From NCBI GenBank assembly GCA_036277235.1, contig DASUNJ010000355.1:1-11744 (forward strand): a stretch of DNA of 11,744 nucleotides. Reading direction: 5' to 3'. Shown piece after piece: positions 1 to 5,747 of this stretch (the stretch's first letter is position 1; every line of letters begins with the position of its first letter). The position numbers and the translations under genes were made by a program. The notes beneath the pieces were generated by a model. The model ran no database searches. It saw only the letters and a program-made list of their open reading frames with translations, and was not told where the DNA came from. This DNA comes from DATMER01 sp036277235. Its GTDB lineage: Bacteria; Acidobacteriota; Thermoanaerobaculia; Multivoradales; UBA5704.

Positions 1-81
1 CAGGTACGTCGTGCGCTCGAGGATCGGGAACTCGGCGCGCAGCGAGAGCAGGTCCTGGTGGGGGGCGGTGGTCGCGATCAT
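1..81 (-). CDS. N-terminus of kynureninase-like class-V aminotransferase-fold PLP enzyme (partial)
   Basis: Only the first 27 codons are in the window; the gene runs off the left edge. The ATG (complement of 79-81) has a GAGGA Shine-Dalgarno sequence about 4-5 bases upstream. It lies 20 bases after the stop of the enoyl-CoA hydratase, so the two are probably co-transcribed. The peptide contains LRAEFPILERTTYL (residues 14-27). This matches the N-terminus of class-V aminotransferase-fold PLP enzymes, several of which are annotated as kynureninase; in that family the strand ending in TYL leads into an N-x-x-SLG substrate-binding loop. Kynureninase cleaves kynurenine to anthranilate and alanine in tryptophan breakdown. 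Other members of the fold (cysteine-desulfurase-like or isopenicillin-N-epimerase-like) start similarly, so the family is fairly likely but the substrate is not settled. Confidence 0.55.
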   Translation of the reverse strand, partial: MIATTAPHQDLLSLRAEFPILERTTYL

Positions 82-101
82 AGTGTCCTCGGCTGGGTTC
101 A

Positions 102-878
102 TCAGCGGCCCGTCCACTGGGCGGGGCGCTTCTCCAGGAAGGCTTTGACGCCTTCCTCCTTGTCCTGGGTCGAAAAGCAGAGGCAGAAGAGGTCGCGCTC
201 GTAGGGCAGGCCGTCTTCGATGGCGAGCCTCTCGCTGGCGCGCAGGGCCTCCTTGGCGACCCGGATGGTGAGGGGGCTCATGGCGGCGATCTTGTTCGCC
301 AGCTCCAGGGTCTTGGCGCGCAGCTCTTCGGCGGGGACGACCATCTCGACGAGGCCGATCGCCTTGGCCTCGTCGGCGCCGATCATGTCGCCGGTGAGGA
401 TGAGGCGCATGGCATGGCCGAGGCCCAAGAGGCGAGGGAGGCGCTGGGTGCCGCCGCCGCCGGGGATCAGGCCGAGCTTGATTTCCGGCTGGCCGAAGCG
501 GGCCTTGTCGGAGGCGATCCGCATGTCGCACGACATGGCCAGCTCGCAGCCGCCGCCCAGGCAGAAGCCGTTGATCATGGCGATGACCGGCTTGGGGTAG
601 TTGGCCATGATGTCGAAGACCCGCGGGCTCGCCATGGCCTCGCGCTGGTCGAACGGGGTGCGGCCGGCGAACTCGCCGATGTCCGCGCCGGCGATGAATG
701 ACTTTTCGCCGGCCCCGGTGATGACGACGACGCCCACCGAGTCATCCTTCTCGATCTCGGCGAGGGCCTGCAACGTTTCGTCCCGAACCTGCTGGTTCAG
801 GGCATTCAGCTTGTCGGGACGGTTCACGGTGAGGATGGCGACGCGGCCTTCCTTTTCCACCAGGATGGTTTCGGGCAT
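102..878 (-). CDS. Enoyl-CoA hydratase (crotonase family)
   Basis: A 258-residue cytoplasmic enzyme, the normal length for this family, which hydrates trans-2-enoyl-CoA to 3-hydroxyacyl-CoA in beta-oxidation-type pathways. The oxyanion-hole segment IAGADI is at residues 62-67 and GGGCELA at 108-114. The two catalytic glutamates of true hydratases are both present: Glu112, and Glu132 in FGQPEIKLG. The usual IPGGGGTQRLPR loop follows at 138-149, and the C-terminus EEGVKAFLEKR is typical. The ATG at 878 is chosen because GGAGG lies 7 bases upstream and the protein then begins like its relatives. The frame stays open upstream to an ATG at 1058, but those 60 residues do not belong to the fold. The next gene starts 20 bases downstream. 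A promoter candidate lies at 908-935. Confidence 0.93.
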   Translation of the reverse strand: MPETILVEKEGRVAILTVNRPDKLNALNQQVRDETLQALAEIEKDDSVGVVVITGAGEKSFIAGADIGEFAGRTPFDQREAMASPRVFDIMANYPKPVIAMINGFCLGGGCELAMSCDMRIASDKARFGQPEIKLGLIPGGGGTQRLPRLLGLGHAMRLILTGDMIGADEAKAIGLVEMVVPAEELRAKTLELANKIAAMSPLTIRVAKEALRASERLAIEDGLPYERDLFCLCFSTQDKEEGVKAFLEKRPAQWTGR

Positions 879-907
879 GGGTCTCCCTCCAATGCGATGT
901 TCTTTGG

Positions 908-935
908 ATTCTATTCGGGACGGCGTGCCTGTGGA
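908..935 (-). promoter_or_regulatory. Candidate sigma-70-type promoter for the enoyl-CoA hydratase
   Basis: On the minus strand, TCCACA (complement of 930-935, 4 of 6 match to TTGACA) is followed by a 16-base spacer and TAGAAT (complement of 908-913, 5 of 6 match to TATAAT). Transcription would start near 901 and give a leader of about 23 bases that includes the GGAGG ribosome-binding site. This would let the gene be expressed apart from the thiolase transcript. It is a sequence match only. Confidence 0.35.
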
Positions 936-1093
936 GCTTTGGGTGCCCATCTGCTCTCTCGCCTTACGAATGTCTTCGACCGGATCTCCCGGTCCGACCT
1001 TGACGGTCCCCCTGAGAGCAAGGAAGGCACTGCTGGAGGCGGTGGTCGGTTTCAACATCTTCCAATCTCCGTAGTTCGCTTTCGATCCGAGCC

Positions 1094-1197
1094 CTGTAAG
1101 GGCTATACCCGTCTAGCCTGGGGTTTAAACCCCAGGCGGGCGGTCGGCACTGAACCTGGGGTTGAAACCCCAGGCTAGACGGGTGTCGCTCCTACAG
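1094..1197. repeat. Inverted pair of REP-like palindromic units (BIME-like)
   Basis: Two 44-base units face each other: 1094-1137 on the plus strand and 1154-1197 on the minus strand. By hand alignment they match at 38 of 44 positions and are separated by 16 bases. Twenty bases are perfectly inverted (1107-1126 against 1165-1184). Each unit has its own hairpin: 1116-1137 is a perfect 22-base palindrome, and the second copy differs from perfect only at its centre. Small flanking hairpins occur at 1090-1104 (AGCCCT/AGGGCT) and 1185-1203 (GTCGCT/AGCGAC). Both units begin with CTGTA. This is the architecture of bacterial REP/BIME elements. It lies in what would be the mRNA between the two crotonase genes, where it could stabilise or attenuate the transcript. 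Confidence 0.8.
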
Positions 1198-1212
1198 AGC
1201 GACGCCCCCAGC

Positions 1213-1968
1213 CTACCGGTGCTTCCACACCGGCCGCCGCTTTTCCAGGAAGGCGGCGATGCCCTCCGCCATATCGGCGGTAGGGCAGAGCTCGTCGAGG
1301 TAGAGGCGCTCGCTCTCGGCCAGCGCCTCGGAAAAACCGTGGTCCCTTCCGGCGCGCACGGCCTTCTTCGTCAGTCGGACCACCGCGGCGCTCTTCGCCA
1401 GGATCTCGGATGACAGCTTCTCGATCCCCTCGTCCAGGGAAGAGACCCGGCGGGCGACCAGGCCCATCCGCTCGGCCTCCTCGCAGGTGAGCACACGGCC
1501 GCTCAAGAGCAGGTCGAGGGTCCGGCCCGGGCCGATCAGGGACGGGTAGAGGGCCGCCGCGACCGGCGGGTAGCAGCCCAGCTCGATCTCGGGCTGGCCG
1601 AAGCGGGCATTTTCGGTGGCGATCACGAGATCGCAGGCGAGGGCCAGCTCCATTCCTCCCCCCAGACAGTGCCCTTGCACCGCGGCGACCGTGACAGCAG
1701 ACAGGTCGCGCAGCTTGCGGATGGCTCCGTGCAGGCTCTCGAGCATCGGCCCGACCAGCTCGGGCGTGTGGTCCTGGACCGCCACCCCGGCAGAGAAGGC
1801 CCGATCGCCAGCGCCACGGACAACCACGAGCTGCAGGTCCTCGTCTCGATCCAGCTCGGAGACAATCTCGCCGAGCCGGGCGATGGTCGGGATGTCGAGG
1901 ATGTTCAGCGGGGGACGGTTGATCGTGATTGTCGCGGTGCGCCCGTCCCTGTCCAGCAGGAGGGTCAT
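1213..1968 (-). CDS. Enoyl-CoA hydratase/isomerase, cyclohexa-1,5-dienecarbonyl-CoA hydratase-like
   Basis: A 251-residue crotonase-fold protein. FSAGVAV (residues 58-64) forms part of the oxyanion hole, followed by DHTPELVGPMLESLH (66-80). CLGGGMELALACD (101-113) carries Glu107, and FGQPEIELG (123-131) carries Glu127, so both catalytic glutamates are kept. The loop after Glu127 reads GCYPPVAAALYP (131-142) in place of the IPGGGGTQR of classical hydratases. This loop, with the FSAGV..DH.PE stretch, recalls crotonases annotated as cyclohexa-1,5-dienecarbonyl-CoA hydratase, which hydrate dearomatised benzoyl-CoA. The general class is sure; the substrate is inferred. There is no good ribosome-binding site, but the ATG overlaps the TGA of the upstream hydrolase (1965-1968), so translation is probably coupled. 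A REP-like pair starts 16 bases past its stop. Confidence 0.88.
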   Translation of the reverse strand: MTLLLDRDGRTATITINRPPLNILDIPTIARLGEIVSELDRDEDLQLVVVRGAGDRAFSAGVAVQDHTPELVGPMLESLHGAIRKLRDLSAVTVAAVQGHCLGGGMELALACDLVIATENARFGQPEIELGCYPPVAAALYPSLIGPGRTLDLLLSGRVLTCEEAERMGLVARRVSSLDEGIEKLSSEILAKSAAVVRLTKKAVRAGRDHGFSEALAESERLYLDELCPTADMAEGIAAFLEKRRPVWKHR

Positions 1969-2651
1969 CGCGGGACCGCCCGGACGAAGTCTTCCCAGAG
2001 GGCCCGCTGCTGGGCCAGGGCGACCAGGTTCTCGGGGTGCCACTGGACGCCGCGCACCCACCAGTCCGGATGGTCGAGGATCACCGCCTCGATGAGCCCG
2101 TCCGGCGATTCGGCCACGGGCACCAGCCCCTCCGCCAGTCGCTTGATGGCCTGGTGATGACGGCTGTTGACGCGGGCAGTCTCCCTCGCGAGCACCTCGC
2201 CGAGCGGCATTCCGGGCTCCAGCACCTGGACGGTGTGGGCCAGATGGTCCTTGGGCTCGGTGATGCTGTGCTCGATCTCGCCGGGCCGCTGGCTCGGGAG
2301 ATCCTGCCAGAGCGAGCCGCCGAGGAAAACGTTCAACACCTGGAGGCCGCGGCAGACTCCCCAGACCGGCACCCGCGCCTCGCGCGCTCCTTCGAGCAGG
2401 GCCCACTCCATGGCGTCGCGCTCGGGGAAGACCTCGACCGTATCGTTGAGCTTCTCCTCGCCATAGCGCTCCGGGGCCACGTCCACCCCGCCGCAGAGCA
2501 CGAGCCCCGAGGCCTGGCTCGCCAGCCTCCGAGCCTCCTCGGGAGTCACGGAGTCGGGCATCACGTAGCGGAAGTCCTCGACGCCCACGGCCTTGAGCGC
2601 TTCGCCGTAGGGCGCGGCCTTCTCGTCCGAAGCGGTGGCTACGAGGATCAA
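1965..2651 (-). CDS. Gamma-glutamyl-GABA hydrolase-like class I glutamine amidotransferase (peptidase C26)
   Basis: A 228-residue protein of the PuuD-like C26 family, whose members hydrolyse gamma-glutamyl amides such as gamma-glutamyl-GABA. Visible signatures, numbered from the TTG start, are GGVDVAPERYGE (54-65), GVCRGLQVLNVFLGG (98-112) with nucleophile Cys100, VNSRHHQAIK (161-170), and GVQWHPE (201-207) with His205 and Glu207 completing the triad. The TTG at 2651 is chosen because GGGAGG lies 4 bases upstream and the codon overlaps the thiolase stop as TTGA (2648-2651). An upstream ATG at 2702 would add 17 arginine-rich residues unlike the family. It is somewhat shorter than the roughly 250-residue PuuD. 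It is translationally coupled on both sides within a CoA-degradation operon, so it may remove a gamma-glutamyl group from an intermediate of that pathway. Its substrate is unknown. Confidence 0.9.
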   Translation of the reverse strand: MILVATASDEKAAPYGEALKAVGVEDFRYVMPDSVTPEEARRLASQASGLVLCGGVDVAPERYGEEKLNDTVEVFPERDAMEWALLEGAREARVPVWGVCRGLQVLNVFLGGSLWQDLPSQRPGEIEHSITEPKDHLAHTVQVLEPGMPLGEVLARETARVNSRHHQAIKRLAEGLVPVAESPDGLIEAVILDHPDWWVRGVQWHPENLVALAQQRALWEDFVRAVPR

Positions 2652-3844
2652 GCGGCCTCCCTCTCGACGAGCGCCGCGATGCCCATGCCGCCGGAAACGC
2701 ACAGCGTGGCGATCCCCCGCTCGCCACCCCGCTTTTCAAGGCCGTGGAGCAAGGTGACCAGGATGCGCGTGCCGGTCGCGCCGATCGGATGGCCGAGGGC
2801 GATGGCGCCGCCGTCCGGGTTCAGACGGTCGGTGCCGATCCCCAGCTCCCGGTTGCAGGCGAGCACCTGGGCGGCAAAGGCCTCGTTGATCTCGACCTCG
2901 TCGATCGCTCCCATGTCGAGCCCGGCCTTTTCTAAAAGCTTGCGCACGGCCGGCACCGGTCCGATGCCCATGATCCGCGGCTCTACGCCGACCACGTGCC
3001 AGCCCGAGAGGCGGGCCACGATCGGCAGCCCCAGCTCTATGGCGGCAGCCCGGGAGGCCACGATGATGGCCGCGGCGCCGTCCGTGATGCCCGAGGCATT
3101 GCCCGCGGTCACCACGCCGTTCTCCCGGAAGACCGGCTTGAGCTTGGTCATGGAATCCAGGGTGGCACCGTCCCGTGGGTGCTCGTCCTTGGAGAGCGTC
3201 ACGTCCCCCTTCTTGCCGGGGACCGTGACCGACACGATCTCGCTGTCGAATCGGCCCTCGGCCCGGGCGCGCTCGCAACGGAGCTGGCTCTCCAGGGCGT
3301 AGGCGTCGGACGCGGCGCGGTCGATGCCGACTTCCTGGGCCAGCTCCTCGGCGGTCTCGCCCATGGCGAGGTCGGAGAGCGGGCAGTTGAAGCCGTCCTT
3401 ATACATGGCGTCCACGATCTCGGCGTTGCCGAGGCGGTAGCCGGTGCGGGCGCGGGGGAGGAGGTACGGCGTGTTCGACATGCTCTCCATGCCGCCCGCG
3501 AGCACCACCCGGGCCTCGCCCGTGAGGATCGTGCGCGCCGCCGAGAGCACGGCCTGGAGGCCGGAGGCGCACGCCTGGTTCACGGTGAACGCCGGCCGGT
3601 CGACCGGCACGCCGGAGCGGTAGGCGACCTGGCGGCCGGGGTTGGGTCCGCTGCCCGCCTGCCGTCCATGGCCGAAGATCACCTGGTCCACGTTCTTCGG
3701 ATCGAGCCCGGCGCGCTCCATCGCGGCCTTGGCCGCGGCGGTCCCCAGGTCCGGCGCCGTCAGCGACGACAGGCCGCCGAGGAACTTGCCGATCGGAGTC
3801 CGCACCGGTGCGGCGAGGACGATGTCATTGTCGTTCTTGGTCAA
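2648..3844 (-). CDS. Acetyl-CoA C-acyltransferase (thiolase)
   Basis: A 398-residue thiolase of normal length that cleaves 3-ketoacyl-CoA with CoA to acetyl-CoA and a shortened acyl-CoA, or runs in reverse. Nucleophile Cys92 lies in NQACASGLQAV. EINEAFAAQ lies near residue 320, His352 in GGAIALGHPIGATG, and the acid/base Cys382 in CVSGGMGIA. All active-site elements are intact. Translation most likely starts at TTG (3842-3844), with AGGAG 6 bases upstream. An ATG at 3849 sits closer to the AGGAG but reads only two codons before TGA. It is the first gene of the minus-strand cluster and overlaps the next gene by 4 bases. Substrate chain length cannot be read from the sequence. Confidence 0.95.
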   Translation of the reverse strand: MTKNDNDIVLAAPVRTPIGKFLGGLSSLTAPDLGTAAAKAAMERAGLDPKNVDQVIFGHGRQAGSGPNPGRQVAYRSGVPVDRPAFTVNQACASGLQAVLSAARTILTGEARVVLAGGMESMSNTPYLLPRARTGYRLGNAEIVDAMYKDGFNCPLSDLAMGETAEELAQEVGIDRAASDAYALESQLRCERARAEGRFDSEIVSVTVPGKKGDVTLSKDEHPRDGATLDSMTKLKPVFRENGVVTAGNASGITDGAAAIIVASRAAAIELGLPIVARLSGWHVVGVEPRIMGIGPVPAVRKLLEKAGLDMGAIDEVEINEAFAAQVLACNRELGIGTDRLNPDGGAIALGHPIGATGTRILVTLLHGLEKRGGERGIATLCVSGGMGIAALVEREAA

Positions 3845-4183
3845 ACCATTCTCCTGACGGCCGCGTCCCGCGAACGAAATCCTGCAGCTCCTCCTGGGTT
3901 GAATGGCCAGTCGGCGAGGTCGAAGATCCTATTTTGCCATAGGAGCCGGTTTGACTGCGAAGGACCGGACCCCCTGCTCTTGACGATCCCGCTGCTCCCC
4001 AAGCTCGTGGAGATGCTGCCGTTTCTGGCGCCAGCCCTGCCGTGGCTGACCGGGATGCTGGCGGTTCTGGGCGAGCGGGAGGGCTGACGCCCCCCGGCGT
4101 GCTACCATCATCAGGCGAGGCGAGTTGCGCCTCGGCGGGTTTCGTGGTCTGATGCCGCAACCCGTCGGGGAAAGGAGGCATTT
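3845..4183. other. Divergent intergenic region between thiolase and Uma2 genes
   Basis: This stretch separates divergent genes and must carry both start regions. On the Uma2 side there are a possible extended -10 element and a 7-base-pair hairpin (CGAGGCG at 4116-4122 with CGCCTCG at 4128-4134). A further inverted pair, CGGGTT/AACCCG, lies at 4136-4141 and 4159-4164. I see no convincing promoter for the thiolase. A 35-codon hydrophobic reading frame at 3980-4087 is discussed under findings. Confidence 0.6.
4100..4108 (+). promoter_or_regulatory. Possible extended -10 element upstream of the Uma2 gene
   Basis: TGCTACCAT matches an extended -10 (TGnTATAAT) with TACCAT at 4 of 6 positions. There is no clear -35 box at the right distance. 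Transcription would start near 4115, and the leader would include the hairpins before the ribosome-binding site. Confidence 0.25.
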
Positions 4184-4861
4184 TTGGGCGCGATCCCGCT
4201 GCATCACGAGGAGATCGGGTATCCCACCTCCGACGGCCAACCCATGGCCGAGACGACCCTACATCGGAAGGTGATGACCGACCTCATCGAAGGCTTGGAA
4301 CGCCGGTTCGAGGAGACGCCGGACGTGTGGGTTGGGGGAAACCTCTTCCTGTACTTCGAGAGGGGAAACCCGCGAGCGGTGGTGGCTCCGGACGTGCTTC
4401 TGGTCAAGGGGGTTCCCAAGTGGAACCGGCCGATCTACAAGCTCTGGGAGGAGGGCGAGCCGCCCAGCCTGGTCGTGGAGGTCACCTCCGAGAAGACCCG
4501 GCACGAGGACCTCTCCGACAAGAAGGGCAAATACCAGCGGCTCGGGGTCGAGGAATATTTCCTGTTCGACCCCTATGGCGACTACCTGGAGCCCCGCTTC
4601 CAGGGCTACCGGCTCGAACGAGGGCGATACGTGGCGATGACTCCGGAGCCGGATGGCTCGCTCTTCAGCCGGACGGCCGGGCTCCGGCTTGAGCCCGAGG
4701 GCCAGAAGCTTCGACTGGTTGACCCTGCGACGGGGGAGCGGCTGCTCTGGAGCGAAGAGAAGGATCGGGCGCTGCAGACGGAAAAGGCGGCGCGTCTCGC
4801 CGCCGAGGAAGAGATCGCCCGCCTTCGCCGCGAGTTAGAACGGCGCGAGCGGGAAGGCTGA
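4184..4861 (+). CDS. Uma2-family protein (DUF820, PD-(D/E)XK nuclease fold)
   Basis: A 225-residue protein. PTSDGQPMAETTLHRKVM (residues 14-31) is a characteristic opening of one Uma2 subgroup. The nuclease-fold core follows: Asp70 in VAPDVLLVKGVP (67-78), VVEVTSEKTRHEDLSDKK (97-114) with Glu99 and nearby lysines, and EEYFLFDPYGDYL (123-135). Residues 190-225 form a charged heptad-like helix, probably a coiled coil, as often seen at the end of this family. The TTG at 4184 is chosen because AAAGGAGG (4171-4178) lies 5 bases upstream and the conserved PTSDG segment precedes the first ATG (residue 21). Uma2 proteins are abundant in Cyanobacteria and some other phyla. They have the fold of restriction-type nucleases, but their cellular role is poorly known. 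The gene stands alone, divergent from the thiolase, with no methylase partner. Confidence 0.9.
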   Translation: MGAIPLHHEEIGYPTSDGQPMAETTLHRKVMTDLIEGLERRFEETPDVWVGGNLFLYFERGNPRAVVAPDVLLVKGVPKWNRPIYKLWEEGEPPSLVVEVTSEKTRHEDLSDKKGKYQRLGVEEYFLFDPYGDYLEPRFQGYRLERGRYVAMTPEPDGSLFSRTAGLRLEPEGQKLRLVDPATGERLLWSEEKDRALQTEKAARLAAEEEIARLRRELERREREG

Positions 4862-5009
4862 GAGATCCGGAGCTCCCCCCTCCTAACCTCCCCCCCAGAG
4901 CCAACCCTCCCCCTCCCCGGGGGGAGGGACCGGAGGGAGCCACATCCGAGCTCCAGACGGTTGAGCTTGCTTGTAGGGGCGACATTCATGGCGCCCTGGC
5001 TCGCCGGCC
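4862..5009. repeat. C-rich, repeat-like intergenic stretch with two hairpins
   Basis: Between the convergent ends of the Uma2 gene and the radical-SAM-like gene lies a strongly strand-biased C-rich segment (4873-4920). It ends in a palindrome (CCCTCCCC at 4911-4918 with GGGGAGGG at 4921-4928). A unit starting TGTAGGGGCGACA at 4973 folds into an imperfect hairpin (4977-4981 with 4992-4996, then 4983-4985 with 4988-4990). The second unit shares its first bases with the inverted units at 1154-1197 and 7294-7347. Either hairpin could act as a two-way transcription barrier, but there is no U-tract. Confidence 0.55.
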
Positions 5010-5678
5010 TCACCCTCGCCCGGGCTGGGTTCGCGGAAAACCGTGCTCCAGGCGCAGGCGGCGGAAGGTGGTCAGCAGGACTTCCCGCCCAGGACCGCTC
5101 TTCCGCGCTCCCGGCCACAGGCTGAGCTGAGACCTCGCGGCGGGGGCCGTCTCCAGAGCGATGTCGCCGGCTCCCGCTTGCGCTGCCGCCTCGAAGAGGG
5201 CTTTCAGCTCAGCCTCTCCGTCGTTGACCCCCGGCAGGACCGGCTTCACCACCACCCGCGTGGTGATCCCCTCGGCCGCCAGTTGCGACACGGCCCACAA
5301 CCGGGCCTCGGGCTCGGGCTCCCGAGGCTCGATCCGCAGCGCCAGCTCCGGGTCCACCGCGGGGAGCGGCACGTCCACCCTCACCATGTGCCGCTGATCG
5401 AGCTCGATCAGCAGACTCAGGTCCTGGAGGATGCGGGGCGAACGGGTGGTGATCGCGACCTCCAACCCCTCCACTCGCGTGAGGGCCTGGAGCAGGGAAC
5501 GGACGAATGCCGCTTGACCGGCCTGGCCCGACTCGACCGAGTAGGGGTCGGCGCCGGCCGCGCCTACTACGACCGGCTCCCGCCGGAGAAGCGCTCGCCG
5601 GAGCAATGGCTCCACGGCCGGATCGGAGGGGATCTGGGTCAGCGTGGGGACGAAGGGGAGTGTGGCTTGTCTGGACAT
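5010..5678 (-). CDS. Radical-SAM-like protein (SplB/Rv2578c type) lacking the iron-sulfur cluster motif
   Basis: A 222-residue protein that resembles only the C-terminal two-thirds of SplB/Rv2578c-type radical SAM enzymes. Recognisable parts are PVVVGAAGADPYS (35-47; relatives have a strand ending in TDPYQ), LEVAITTRSPRILQDLSLL (72-90; 'I.TKS...RDLDLL' in relatives), the stretch from VDPELALRIEPREPEPEARL (108-127), and VVVKPVLPGVND (142-153). The N-terminal CxxxCxxC loop that binds the [4Fe-4S] cluster and SAM is absent; the protein has no cysteine at all. The missing part is not encoded upstream either, because mutM starts 69 bases away on the other strand. A good promoter lies directly in front, so the gene appears to be expressed. 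It may be a remnant or a repurposed TIM-barrel half. Family placement is by eye and its function is unknown. Confidence 0.75.
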   Translation of the reverse strand: MSRQATLPFVPTLTQIPSDPAVEPLLRRALLRREPVVVGAAGADPYSVESGQAGQAAFVRSLLQALTRVEGLEVAITTRSPRILQDLSLLIELDQRHMVRVDVPLPAVDPELALRIEPREPEPEARLWAVSQLAAEGITTRVVVKPVLPGVNDGEAELKALFEAAAQAGAGDIALETAPAARSQLSLWPGARKSGPGREVLLTTFRRLRLEHGFPRTQPGRG

Positions 5679-5687
5679 CTTACGCCC

Positions 5688-5716
5688 TTTTTACGCCAAA
5701 CGGCGGAAGGTGTCAA
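5688..5716 (-). promoter_or_regulatory. Sigma-70-type promoter of the radical-SAM-like gene
   Basis: A perfect TTGACA (complement of 5711-5716), a 17-base spacer and TAAAAA (complement of 5688-5693, 4 of 6 match to TATAAT). Transcription would begin near 5681, only about 3 bases before the ATG at 5678, so the mRNA would be almost leaderless. An AAGGG six bases before the ATG would then fall outside the transcript. Confidence 0.6.
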
Positions 5717-5740
5717 GGGGTGGCTTACGTCCTTTACAAT
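5710..5740 (+). promoter_or_regulatory. Candidate mutM promoter giving a leaderless mRNA
   Basis: TACAAT (5735-5740, 5 of 6 match) ends 7 bases before the mutM ATG, so transcription would start at the A of the start codon or next to it. The best -35 match is GTGTCA (5710-5715, 4 of 6) with a long 19-base spacer. It overlaps the -35 box of the opposite promoter. There is no Shine-Dalgarno sequence before mutM, which agrees with leaderless translation. Confidence 0.4.
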
Positions 5741-5747
5741 GCCCGCC

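Larger units (their letters stand above)
879..1212. other. 334-base intergenic region between two crotonase genes
   Basis: No gene is supported here. The part next to the enoyl-CoA hydratase (about 879-1060) is less GC-rich than its neighbours. It carries a promoter candidate and a weak antitoxin-like reading frame, described under findings. The part next to the second crotonase (1090-1204) is filled by hairpins and a pair of inverted REP-like units. Confidence 0.7.

Noticed and set aside
1929..3302. Long plus-strand reading frame (457 codons) opposite the minus-strand cluster
   Set aside because: It runs antisense to the thiolase, hydrolase and crotonase genes, all with intact catalytic motifs. 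Its own translation resembles no family; it is an effect of GC-rich codon use.
3951..3985. TTGACT (3951) and TTGACG (3980) as plus-strand -35 boxes
   Set aside because: No acceptable -10 lies 16-18 bases downstream of either.
2996..4087. 363-codon plus-strand reading frame crossing the thiolase gene and the gap
   Set aside because: Most of it is antisense to the thiolase. Only the last 35 codons form an independent (weak) candidate, listed separately.
3825..4181. Minus-strand frame ending just inside the thiolase start (118 codons)
   Set aside because: Its last 25 residues look protein-like, but the rest is proline/serine-rich low-complexity sequence without family features, and there is no supported start.
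5739..5747. Upstream in-frame ATG for MutM (adds Met-Pro-Ala)
   Set aside because: Fpg enzymes need proline directly after the start methionine as the catalytic amine, so 5748 must be the start.
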